DNA of 64,000 bases from JAEVLT01 sp044598425 (GTDB lineage Bacteria; Bacillota; Bacilli; Bacillales; Cytobacillaceae): positions 1,240,001-1,304,000 of the forward strand of contig CP172536.1 in NCBI GenBank assembly GCA_044598425.1, read 5' to 3'. Position 1 is the first letter of the stretch, and the number at the start of each line of letters is the position of its first letter. The translations under genes were made by a program, and so were the position numbers. Under the pieces are notes generated by a model that saw nothing but the letters and a program-made list of their open reading frames with translations, did not search any database and was not told where the DNA came from. Positions 34,834 through 43,350 of the stretch are shown in pieces.

Positions 34834-34862
34834 GGACTGACTCTAGTGTCAGCCTTTTTTAT
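34834..34862 (+). terminator. Terminator after rpoZ
   Basis: CTGAC (34837-34841) pairs with GTCAG (34848-34852), extended by GG/CC around a bulged A, followed by a T-rich run (TTTTTTATTTT). Confidence 0.8.
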
Positions 34863-34884
34863 TTTGAAAAGTTATGTGAAAAAC

Positions 34885-34913
34885 GTGAAATCTTGTCGAA
34901 ATTCAAGCATAAT
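34885..34913 (+). promoter_or_regulatory. Candidate coaBC promoter with a Spo0A box
   Basis: GTGAAA (34885-34890), 17 bases, CATAAT (34908-34913). An exact Spo0A box TTGTCGAA occupies 34893-34900 inside the spacer, a position where binding would block polymerase. Regulation by Spo0A is inferred from the motif only. Confidence 0.4.
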
Positions 34914-34958
34914 GAAAAGAAAGACCGCTTATCGATCAGAAGAGACGAGGGATCGGAA

Positions 34959-36167
34959 ATGATAGGAAATAAAAAAATTTTATTAGGAGTAACCGGGGGG
35001 ATTGCTGCCTATAAAGCTGCTGCGCTGACGAGCAAACTCGTACAGGCTGGGGCGGAAGTGAAAGTCATTTTAAGTGAATCGGCCGTGAAATTCATTGCTC
35101 CGCTAACCTTTCAAGCTTTGTCCCGCAACGATGTCTATGTGGATACTTTTGATGAAAAAAATCCGCATGTGATTGCGCATATTGACCTTGCCGACTGGGC
35201 TGATCTAATCATGGTTGCACCAGCCACAGCCAATACAATCGCAAAACTTGCCAATGGATTGGCTGATAATATGTTAACGACGGCCATTTTAGCAGCGAAT
35301 GCTCCTGTATGGATTGCACCAGCAATGAACGTGCATATGTACGACCATCCTGCCGTGAAGAAAAATCTTGCGGTTTTAGCAGAGTATGGGTATCGTTTTA
35401 TTGAACCGAGCGAAGGGTTTCTTGCCTGCGGTTACATCGGTAAAGGCCGGCTTGAGGAACCGGAAAAAATTGTGTCGTTGGTGGAGCAATTTTTTCAGCC
35501 TAAAGCAGGAATGCTGCACAGCAAGAAAGTGGTGATCACAGCCGGTCCGACCAGGGAAAAAATTGATCCCGTCCGGTTTATCTCCAATCATTCTACAGGA
35601 AAGATGGGCTATGCGATCGCCGAAGCGGCAAGAGATGCAGGAGCGGAAGTGGTATTGATTTCGGGACCAGTCCAGCTTCAGCCTCCAGCAGGAGTCCGAT
35701 TGCTGAAGGTAGAAACTGCTGAGGAAATGTATCGGGCAGTTCTATCTCTTTACGATTCGGCAGACGTGGTCATTAAAACAGCTGCAGTCGCTGACTATCG
35801 ACCGAAACGCGCAGCTGACCATAAATTAAAAAAACAGCCTGGTGAAAGAGTAATTGAACTAGAGAGAACAAAAGACATCCTTTACGAGCTGGGCCAGCGA
35901 AAAGAAAAGCAGCTGCTAATTGGTTTTGCCGCAGAAACAGAGCACGTTGCTGAATATGCCAGGAAAAAGTTACAAGCTAAGAATGCCGATATGATCGTAG
36001 CCAATAATGTCAAAACAGCTGGAGCCGGTTTCGGCACAGATACCAATGTGGTGACTTTATATAAACGAAGTGGTACAGAAATAGAGCTGCCGCTTATGAC
36101 AAAGCGTCAAGTTGCCGAAAAAATTGTCGGGGAAATCGTCCTGCTTTTAAAGGAAAATGACAAATGA
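34959..36167 (+). CDS. coaBC: Bifunctional phosphopantothenoylcysteine decarboxylase / synthetase
   Basis: Two steps of coenzyme A synthesis in one chain. The 402-residue product has an N-terminal flavoprotein domain (CoaC; GVTGGIAAYKAAAL, catalytic His in HIDLADWADL, PAMNVHMYD, then GYIGKGR) and a C-terminal CTP-dependent synthetase domain (CoaB; ITAGPTREKIDPVRFISN and STGKMGYAIAEAA). ATG 34959 is chosen by CGAGGGA and by the family N-terminus; the frame is open upstream to 34800 through the rpoZ terminator, which is not coding. It overlaps priA by four bases. Confidence 0.95.
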   Translation: MIGNKKILLGVTGGIAAYKAAALTSKLVQAGAEVKVILSESAVKFIAPLTFQALSRNDVYVDTFDEKNPHVIAHIDLADWADLIMVAPATANTIAKLANGLADNMLTTAILAANAPVWIAPAMNVHMYDHPAVKKNLAVLAEYGYRFIEPSEGFLACGYIGKGRLEEPEKIVSLVEQFFQPKAGMLHSKKVVITAGPTREKIDPVRFISNHSTGKMGYAIAEAARDAGAEVVLISGPVQLQPPAGVRLLKVETAEEMYRAVLSLYDSADVVIKTAAVADYRPKRAADHKLKKQPGERVIELERTKDILYELGQRKEKQLLIGFAAETEHVAEYARKKLQAKNADMIVANNVKTAGAGFGTDTNVVTLYKRSGTEIELPLMTKRQVAEKIVGEIVLLLKENDK

Positions 36168-38575
36168 AGATTGCCAGTGTGATTGTCGATGTTCCAGCAA
36201 AACAAACCGACAAACCGTTTGATTATCTCATTCCCGAAAAATGGACGGAAATCATCAAGCCGGGAGTGAGAGTGATTGTACCGTTTGGTCCAAGAAAAGT
36301 TCAAGGTTTTGTTACGGAGATTAAAGGGGAATCCAATTTTCAAAAATTAAAAGAAATTGCTGAACCGATGGATTTGGTTCCGGTATTGAACAGTGAATTG
36401 TTAGACTTGGGAAATTGGCTGACGGACCATACGCTCAGCTTTCAAATTTTAGCCTATCAGGCGATGCTGCCAGCTGCATTAAAAGCGAAGTATGAAAAGA
36501 AAATAAGAGTAGTTGAGGGAGTACCGTTAGAAATCTTAGATGAAACACTGCCTCCGTTTTTTGAAAAAAACAAGGAAATGTTATGGGAGGAAGCTTTAAA
36601 GTCGGGGCTTGTTGCCGCGCTGCATACTGAGGTGGCAAAAGGTCATTTAGAAGTCGTGTATGAAGTAAAGGAGAGGCTTAAAAAGAAGCAACGGAAATAT
36701 ATACAGCCCCTCGTTTCAACGAGTGATTTGGAAGCTGAGCTGGAAAAAATCCCTGCAAGAGCGGAAAAACAACGAGAGCTGCTCCGCTTTTTTATGGATC
36801 ATCCACAGCCGATTGAGCTGAAACCCCTTTATGCTCAAGCTGGCGTTTCCTCCTCAACCGTCAAAGCGCTGATTGATAAAAAAATTCTGGCAGAAATCAA
36901 TCTGGAAGTATATCGTGATCCGTTTGCAAACCGTGAATTTAAACAGACAGCCCCACTGTCTTTAACAGCTGCCCAAAAAAGCGCAATTACTCCAATACTG
37001 GCTTCAATCGAAGAACAGCGGCATGAAGTGTTTTTATTGTATGGTGTAACTGGAAGCGGAAAAACAGAAATTTATTTGCAATCGATCCAGGATGTAATCG
37101 AAAAAGACAGAGAAGCAATTGTACTTGTTCCTGAAATTGCCTTAACCCCGCAAATGGTTACCCGCTTTAAAGAGCGGTTTGGTGAAAAAGTAGCGGTGCT
37201 TCACAGCGGATTATCAGCAGGTGAAAAATACGATGAATGGCGGAAGATTCAACGCAAAGAAGTAAAAGTCGTTGTAGGCGCTCGTTCAGCGATTTTTGCA
37301 CCTTTTGAAAATCTTGGTGTCATTATCATTGATGAAGAGCATGAAACGAGCTACAAGCAAGAGGAAATGCCGCGCTACCATGCAAGGGATGTTGCCATTA
37401 AACGGGGGAAAACATACAATTGTCCGGTAATTTTAGGCAGTGCAACTCCATCGCTGGAATCTTTTGCCCGCGCTCAAAAAGGAGTTTACCATTTATTAAC
37501 GCTCCCAAACCGGATGAACAATCAAGCTCTTCCTACAGTCCAAATTGTTGACATGCGCGAGGAGTTACGGACCGGAAACCGCTCGATGTTTTCAAGCATC
37601 CTCTTGGAAAAACTAAAAGACAGGCTCGATAAAAAACAGCAAACGGTTTTATTTTTAAATAAACGGGGACATTCATCCTTTGTTATGTGCAGAGATTGCG
37701 GCTATGTAATGAATTGCCCTAATTGTGATATTTCCTTAACCTATCACCGGGCGAGCGAGCAGATGAAATGTCATTACTGCGGCTTTGAAGGTCAGGTGCC
37801 TTTCTCTTGTCCGGAATGTGGCAGCGAACATATTCGTTATTTTGGAACCGGAACGCAAAAGGTGGAGGATGAACTCGGGAAAGTCCTTCCTGAAGCGCGT
37901 GTCATTCGGATGGACGTTGATACAACGGGACGGAAAGGTTCGCACGAACGACTGCTCGGAGAATTTCAAGAAGGCAAGGCAGATATTCTTTTAGGGACGC
38001 AGATGATTGCCAAAGGGCTCGATTTTCCGAATATAACGCTTGTTGGTGTTCTTTCTGCCGATACAATGCTCCATTTGCCCGATTTTCGTTCATCAGAAAA
38101 AACTTTTCAATTGCTGACTCAAGTAAGCGGCAGGGCCGGGCGCCATCAGTTGCCGGGAGAAGTGATCATCCAAACATACACACCTGAACATTATAGTGTG
38201 CAGCTGGCCGGTAAACAAGATTATGATTTGTTCTATCAACAAGAAATGCAAGTTCGTAAAATTCATAAATACCCGCCTTTTTACTATATTTCATTGATCA
38301 CTGTAAGCCATGAACAGTTGATGACGGCCGTTTCAGCAACGGAGAAAATAACAAATTTTGTCCGCTCAAGGCTGTCAAATCAAACAGTTATTCTTGGACC
38401 GGTCGCTTCACCGATTCCCCGTATCAACAATAGATATCGCTATCAATGTTTGATAAAATACAAACGAGAACCGGAACTGGCGAGAACCTTAAAGCAAGTG
38501 CTGGATATTTATCAAAAAAATCCGATCCAAGGATTGCAGGTTTCGGTTGATGTCAATCCGTTTATTTTAATGTGA
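36164..38575 (+). CDS. priA: Primosomal replication restart helicase PriA
   Basis: Reloads the replisome at broken forks. The 803-residue product has an N-terminal 3'-end-binding domain, the helicase motif GVTGSGKTEIYLQ (about 292-304), DEEH in IIDEEHETSYKQEE, and a zinc region with four CxxC pairs (CRDCGYVMNCPNC ... CHYCGF ... CPECGS). Helicase motifs V and VI (GTQMIAKGLDFPNITLV and QVSGRAGRH) complete it. ATG 36164 overlaps the coaBC stop. Length matches B. subtilis (about 805). Confidence 0.97.
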   Translation: MKIASVIVDVPAKQTDKPFDYLIPEKWTEIIKPGVRVIVPFGPRKVQGFVTEIKGESNFQKLKEIAEPMDLVPVLNSELLDLGNWLTDHTLSFQILAYQAMLPAALKAKYEKKIRVVEGVPLEILDETLPPFFEKNKEMLWEEALKSGLVAALHTEVAKGHLEVVYEVKERLKKKQRKYIQPLVSTSDLEAELEKIPARAEKQRELLRFFMDHPQPIELKPLYAQAGVSSSTVKALIDKKILAEINLEVYRDPFANREFKQTAPLSLTAAQKSAITPILASIEEQRHEVFLLYGVTGSGKTEIYLQSIQDVIEKDREAIVLVPEIALTPQMVTRFKERFGEKVAVLHSGLSAGEKYDEWRKIQRKEVKVVVGARSAIFAPFENLGVIIIDEEHETSYKQEEMPRYHARDVAIKRGKTYNCPVILGSATPSLESFARAQKGVYHLLTLPNRMNNQALPTVQIVDMREELRTGNRSMFSSILLEKLKDRLDKKQQTVLFLNKRGHSSFVMCRDCGYVMNCPNCDISLTYHRASEQMKCHYCGFEGQVPFSCPECGSEHIRYFGTGTQKVEDELGKVLPEARVIRMDVDTTGRKGSHERLLGEFQEGKADILLGTQMIAKGLDFPNITLVGVLSADTMLHLPDFRSSEKTFQLLTQVSGRAGRHQLPGEVIIQTYTPEHYSVQLAGKQDYDLFYQQEMQVRKIHKYPPFYYISLITVSHEQLMTAVSATEKITNFVRSRLSNQTVILGPVASPIPRINNRYRYQCLIKYKREPELARTLKQVLDIYQKNPIQGLQVSVDVNPFILM

Positions 38576-38711
38576 GCTGTTGAAAAACTTGCTTGACATA
38601 TAAATCGCTCTTGTTCGGTTAAGAAAACAGAATTTTTGGCGACACTAGAATCAATCCTTTTATATACATGTTTGCCTTAAGGGCAAAGAATGGCGTACTG
38701 GAGGAAATACT

Positions 38712-39185
38712 TTGGCAATACGAAAAATTGTTACTTACCCTGCTGAAATTCTGGAAAAACAGTGCAGGGAAGTAACCAAGTTTGATCGCAAGCTTGGAAA
38801 GATCTTAGATGATATGTATGATACGATGATTAAATATGATGGCGTTGGCCTTGCTGCTCCGCAAATTGGCCTGGACCTAAAAGTGGCAATTGTCGATATT
38901 GACGATGAAAATGGAACGATCGAAATGATTAATCCTCGTATTATTAAAACGTCTGGGAGCCAAACCGGCCCGGAAGGCTGTTTAAGTTTTCCCGGTATTT
39001 ATGGGGAAGTGACCAGACCGAATTATGTGAAGATTGAAGCCTTTGACCGTCGAGGCAGAAAATATCAATTCGAAGCGGAGGATTTCCTTGCACGGGCAAT
39101 CCAGCATGAAATTGATCATTTGAATGGCATTCTTTTTACTTCGCTTATCACAACATATTTAACGGAAGAAGAGTTAGAAGGGTAG
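38712..39185 (+). CDS. def: Peptide deformylase
   Basis: Metalloenzyme that removes the N-formyl group from new proteins. The 157-residue product has the three motifs GVGLAAPQIG (about 45-54), EGCLSFP (about 88-94, metal Cys) and HEIDHLNG (about 131-138, metal His and catalytic Glu). TTG 38712 is the start, with TGGAGGAAA upstream. The 136 bases before it show no clear promoter; TTGACA at 38593 lacks a -10. It pairs with fmt, which adds the formyl group. Confidence 0.95.
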   Translation: MAIRKIVTYPAEILEKQCREVTKFDRKLGKILDDMYDTMIKYDGVGLAAPQIGLDLKVAIVDIDDENGTIEMINPRIIKTSGSQTGPEGCLSFPGIYGEVTRPNYVKIEAFDRRGRKYQFEAEDFLARAIQHEIDHLNGILFTSLITTYLTEEELEG

Positions 39186-39196
39186 GACGAGCAGTA

Positions 39197-40150
39197 ATGA
39201 CAAAAATTGTTTTTATGGGTACACCGGACTTTTCCGTTCCTGTACTAAGGCAAATCATTCATGACGGCTATGAAGTAATCGGCGTTGTAACCCAGCCTGA
39301 CCGCCCAGTTGGAAGAAAAAAAATACTGACGCCACCACCGGTGAAAGTTGAAGCAGTCAAACAAGGTATTCCTGTTTTTCAGCCAGAGAAAATTCGCCAG
39401 CCGGAAGAGCTTAAAAAGATCCTGGCGCTGAAACCGGATTTGATCGTAACAGCTGCATTTGGGCAAATTTTACCGAAAACGCTTCTCGAAGCACCAAAGT
39501 ATGGCTGCATGAATGTCCATGCATCGCTGCTTCCTGAATTGCGCGGCGGCGCGCCGATTCACTATGCTTTGATCCAAGGAAAAGAAAAAACAGGAATTAC
39601 CATTATGTATATGGCTGAAAAATTGGATGCGGGTGACATTTTAACTCAAGTTGAAGTCTCAATTACCGAAGAAGATAATGTTGGCACTTTGCACGATAAA
39701 CTAAGTGAGGCAGGGGCAAAATTGCTTTCGGAAACTCTTCCGCTTTTGCTTGCCGGAAAAATTCAGCCGACGCCGCAGGATGATGCGAAAGCAACCTTTG
39801 CCGCAAATATTAAACGTGATCAGGAGCGGATTGATTGGAGCAAAAACGGAGAAGAAATTTACAACCATGTCCGCGGTTTAAATCCGTGGCCGGTCGCGTT
39901 CACAACTCTTGATGGTCAAGTAATAAAAATTTGGCAAACCGAAAAAGTTTGCAGCAGTCAGATGGCAACACCAGGAACGATTACAAAGGTTGACAGCGAT
40001 GGAATGATTGTTGCGACAGGCAATGAAACAGCAATTAAAATCAAGGAACTTCAGCCATCCGGTAAAAAGAAAATGGCCGCTGAAGAATTTCTTAGAGGTA
40101 CCGGATCAAAACTTGCACCGGGAATGATACTTGGAGACACGAATGAATAA
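39197..40150 (+). CDS. fmt: Methionyl-tRNA formyltransferase
   Basis: Formylates Met-tRNA(fMet) using 10-formyl-THF. The 317-residue product has FMGTPDFSVPVL at the N-terminus, the catalytic region NVHASLLPELRGGAPIHYA (Asn and His) with the Asp in KLDAGDILTQ, and a C-terminal OB-fold domain (about 205-310). ATG 39197 is 11 bases after def. The end overlaps rsmB by eight bases. Confidence 0.96.
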   Translation: MTKIVFMGTPDFSVPVLRQIIHDGYEVIGVVTQPDRPVGRKKILTPPPVKVEAVKQGIPVFQPEKIRQPEELKKILALKPDLIVTAAFGQILPKTLLEAPKYGCMNVHASLLPELRGGAPIHYALIQGKEKTGITIMYMAEKLDAGDILTQVEVSITEEDNVGTLHDKLSEAGAKLLSETLPLLLAGKIQPTPQDDAKATFAANIKRDQERIDWSKNGEEIYNHVRGLNPWPVAFTTLDGQVIKIWQTEKVCSSQMATPGTITKVDSDGMIVATGNETAIKIKELQPSGKKKMAAEEFLRGTGSKLAPGMILGDTNE

Positions 40151-41492
40151 AAAGACAAAAAATGTTCGAGAAACAGCATTGGAATTACTCGAGGCAATCG
40201 AAAAAAATCAATCATACAGCAACTTGCTCTTGCATCATGCGATTGAAAGGAATCATTTGCCGGCAAAAGACGTCGGTCTCTTGACCGAATTAACATATGG
40301 GACGCTGCAGCGGAAAATGACGCTTGATTTCTTTTTACAGCCTTTTTTAAAAAAAAGCAAAAAGATTGAAAATTGGGTTCTTCAGCTGCTAAGGCTTACC
40401 GTCTATCAAATGGTTTACCTTGATAAAATTCCTGACAGGGCAGCGATTTTTGAAGCGGTTGAAATTGCTAAAAAGCGAGGTCATAAAGGCATTGCCAGCA
40501 TGGTTAATGGGGTGTTAAGAAGCATTCAAAGAGAAGGCCTACCGTCTCTAGAGAAAATAAAAGATCCAATCGTCCGTCTCTCCATCGAGACAAGCCACCC
40601 TGAATGGCTTGTGCGCAGATGGTCGGACCAATTCGGCTTCGAAAAAACAAGAAAGATGACGGAAGTGAATTTAACCGCACCAATGCAAACAGCAAGAGTC
40701 AATGCAGCAAAAACAACGAGAGAAGATTGTATGGAACGCCTTGAATCGGAAGGGTTTATCGTTGAAAAAAGCCCGATTATTCCCGAGGCCATCCGCTCGT
40801 TAAAAGGAAATTTGGCTTCCTCTACCGTTTTTAAAGAGGGATTGATCACGATTCAGGATGAAAGTTCTATGCTTGTTGCCTATGCACTTGGAGCAGAACA
40901 AGCCGAGACGATTTTAGATGCATGTGCCGCTCCAGGGGGGAAAAGCACCCATATAGCAGAAAAAATGCAAAATACTGGAAAAATTATTTCCCTCGATCTT
41001 CATGAACACAAAGTAAAGCTGATCAATGACAATGCCGATAGGCTTGGCTTGACAAATATTCACCCGATGACGATGGATAGCCGCAAGGCACCAGAACATT
41101 TTGAACGGGAAACATTTGACCGTATTTTGCTTGATGCGCCGTGCTCCGGTCTTGGCGTCATGAGAAGAAAGCCGGATATGAAATATACAAAAAAAGAGCA
41201 GGATTTGTTCCAGTTAAGCACAATTCAAAAAAAACTTTTAACGGCCGTTGCTCCATTGCTAAAAAAAGGCGGTATTCTCGTTTATAGTACTTGCACGGTT
41301 GACATGCAGGAAAACGAGAACGTTGTTGCTTCCTTTTTAGCCGAAAATCCCGATTTTACAGGCGATTTGCAGTTTAAAAACCGCATGCCTGTGGCGATAC
41401 AGCCGTTGATTCATGAATTTGATTTGCAAATCTTCCCGCAGGATTTCAGTTCGGATGGATTTTATATTGCATGTTTACGAAAGAAGGTGTAA
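40143..41492 (+). CDS. rsmB: 16S rRNA (cytosine-5) methyltransferase RsmB
   Basis: SAM-dependent enzyme that methylates C967-type cytosine in 16S rRNA. The 449-residue product has an N-terminal NusB-like domain (about 1-140), the SAM motif DACAAPGGKSTHIAE (about 260-274), DAPCSGLGVMRRKPD and the catalytic cysteine in YSTCTVDMQENE. ATG 40143 is set by TTGGAG six bases before it; an upstream TTG at 40131 is part of that site. rlmN follows closely. Confidence 0.94.
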   Translation: MNKKTKNVRETALELLEAIEKNQSYSNLLLHHAIERNHLPAKDVGLLTELTYGTLQRKMTLDFFLQPFLKKSKKIENWVLQLLRLTVYQMVYLDKIPDRAAIFEAVEIAKKRGHKGIASMVNGVLRSIQREGLPSLEKIKDPIVRLSIETSHPEWLVRRWSDQFGFEKTRKMTEVNLTAPMQTARVNAAKTTREDCMERLESEGFIVEKSPIIPEAIRSLKGNLASSTVFKEGLITIQDESSMLVAYALGAEQAETILDACAAPGGKSTHIAEKMQNTGKIISLDLHEHKVKLINDNADRLGLTNIHPMTMDSRKAPEHFERETFDRILLDAPCSGLGVMRRKPDMKYTKKEQDLFQLSTIQKKLLTAVAPLLKKGGILVYSTCTVDMQENENVVASFLAENPDFTGDLQFKNRMPVAIQPLIHEFDLQIFPQDFSSDGFYIACLRKKV

Positions 41493-41497
41493 CCCAG

Positions 41498-42589
41498 TTG
41501 GAACCAATACAGACAACTGAAATGAAAACAGAAACAGCTGCTAAAAAACGATCGATTTATTCATTAAAAGTCGCAGAAATGAAACAGTGGCTGAGCGAAA
41601 ATGGTGAAAAACCGTTTCGAGCCGAACAAATATATGATTGGCTTTATAAAAAAAGAGTTGCCTCATTTGAAGAAATGAATAATCTTTCAAAAAGCTTGCG
41701 TGAGCTGCTTGATCGCGATTTTCTAATAACAACTTTAAAAACGATCATCAAACAAGAGTCAGCTGATGGGACAATCAAATTTTTATTTGAGCTGCATGAT
41801 GGCTATTCAATTGAAACGGTTTTAATGCGCCATAATTACGGCAATTCTGTATGTGTAACCACACAAGTAGGCTGCCGAATTGGCTGTACTTTCTGTGCTT
41901 CCACATTAGGGGGACTAAAGCGGCATCTAGAGGCGGGTGAAATTGTTGCCCAGGTTGTGACTGTCCAGCAGGCGCTTGATGAAACCGATGAGCGGGTAAG
42001 CTCTGTAGTCATTATGGGAATTGGCGAACCGTTTGATAATTACGATAACATGCTTTCCTTTTTAAAAATTATCAATGATGAGAAGGGCTTAAACATTGGA
42101 GCAAGGCATATTACCGTATCGACAAGCGGGATTATTCCAAAAATTTATCAATTTGCCGATGAAAATATGCAAATCAATTTTGCTATTTCACTGCACGCAC
42201 CGAATACGGAATTACGTTCAAGGCTGATGCCGATTAATAGAGCATATAAACTTGATGACTTAATGGATGCAGTGCGGTATTATATCGATAAGACGGGGCG
42301 CCGAATTAGCTTTGAATATGGGTTATTTGGCGGCGTAAATGATCAAATTGAACATGCCGAGGAGCTTGCGAGGCTTTTAAAGGGACTTAAGTGCCATGTC
42401 AATCTGATCCCTGTGAATTACGTTCCGGAACGGAATTACGTAAGAACACCGAGAAATCAAATTTTCGCTTTTGAAAAAGCACTTCGAAAAAAAGGTGTGA
42501 ATGTAACAATACGCCGAGAGCACGGTCATGATATCGACGCAGCATGTGGACAACTTCGTGCAAAGGAGCGGAAAGAGGAAACGAGGTAA
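41498..42589 (+). CDS. rlmN: Dual-specificity rRNA/tRNA adenine-C2 methyltransferase RlmN (radical SAM)
   Basis: Methylates A2503 of 23S rRNA and A37 of some tRNAs by radical SAM chemistry. The 363-residue product has the cluster motif CRIGCTFCAS, the two catalytic cysteines (C-terminal one in DIDAACGQLRAK) and MGIGEPFDNYDN. TTG 41498 is chosen because AAGAAGGTG sits 8 bases upstream and because it gives the same length (363) as B. subtilis. An ATG at 41471 lies within rsmB with no ribosome site. prpC follows after five bases. Confidence 0.94.
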   Translation: MEPIQTTEMKTETAAKKRSIYSLKVAEMKQWLSENGEKPFRAEQIYDWLYKKRVASFEEMNNLSKSLRELLDRDFLITTLKTIIKQESADGTIKFLFELHDGYSIETVLMRHNYGNSVCVTTQVGCRIGCTFCASTLGGLKRHLEAGEIVAQVVTVQQALDETDERVSSVVIMGIGEPFDNYDNMLSFLKIINDEKGLNIGARHITVSTSGIIPKIYQFADENMQINFAISLHAPNTELRSRLMPINRAYKLDDLMDAVRYYIDKTGRRISFEYGLFGGVNDQIEHAEELARLLKGLKCHVNLIPVNYVPERNYVRTPRNQIFAFEKALRKKGVNVTIRREHGHDIDAACGQLRAKERKEETR

Positions 42590-42594
42590 CGGAT

Positions 42595-43350
42595 ATGGAA
42601 GCTGTATTTTTGACAGACCAAGGGAAAGTTCGGCAGCATAATGAAGATTCCGGTGGAATATTTAAAAATCTTGACGGTCACCGCCTTGCCATTGTCGCAG
42701 ATGGAATGGGCGGGCACCGTGCAGGTGATGTAGCAAGCTCGATGACATTAAACGAGCTAAAAAAACAATGGGAAGCTGTAAAGGGAATTACAACCGCTGA
42801 AGCAGCGGAAACGTGGCTTAAGGAAGAAATTCTTAAAGTGAACCGGCTGCTGTTTGAGCATGCGAGAAATAATTCCGAATGCGATGGAATGGGCACTACC
42901 ATTGTTGCAGCCATTATCAATGAAAACTTTGCCACTATTGCTAACATAGGGGACAGCCGCTGTTATTTATTGAATGAATCCGGGTTTAACCAAGTGACGG
43001 AAGACCATTCGCTTGTCAACGAGCTGGTGCGTTTTGGCCAGATCACAAAGGAAGATGCCGAGCATCACCCAAGGAAAAATGTGCTGCTCCGCGCATTAGG
43101 AACAGAAGAGAAAGTAGAATTGGATAGTAAAACGATTATGTTTGAAGGGGGCGATTGTTTATTATTATGCTCGGATGGATTATCCAATAAAGTCAGTGAG
43201 CAGGAAATGATGGAAATCCTCTCAAGTGAAGCGGCACTTGAAGAAAAAGCGCAAAACCTTGTCTCTCTTGCCAATGAAAATGGCGGTGAAGACAACATTA
43301 CCCTGGCAATCGTAGAGTTTTCTGAAGGCAATAAGGGTGATGAACAATGA
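42595..43350 (+). CDS. prpC: PP2C-type protein phosphatase PrpC
   Basis: Mn-dependent Ser/Thr phosphatase that reverses PrkC phosphorylation. The 251-residue product has the PPM motifs RQHNEDSGG (about 13-21), VADGMGGHRAGD (about 36-47), GDSRCYL, EDHSLVNELVR, CSDGLSN and GGEDNITLAIVE. ATG 42595 follows CGAGGTAA. It overlaps prkC by four bases, which keeps kinase and phosphatase at matched levels. Confidence 0.97.
   Translation: MEAVFLTDQGKVRQHNEDSGGIFKNLDGHRLAIVADGMGGHRAGDVASSMTLNELKKQWEAVKGITTAEAAETWLKEEILKVNRLLFEHARNNSECDGMGTTIVAAIINENFATIANIGDSRCYLLNESGFNQVTEDHSLVNELVRFGQITKEDAEHHPRKNVLLRALGTEEKVELDSKTIMFEGGDCLLLCSDGLSNKVSEQEMMEILSSEAALEEKAQNLVSLANENGGEDNITLAIVEFSEGNKGDEQ

Noticed and set aside
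38593..38624. TTGACA upstream of def as a promoter
   Set aside because: At 17 bases the next hexamer is CGGTTA, and the best candidate (TTAAGA) is 20 bases away; not convincing.
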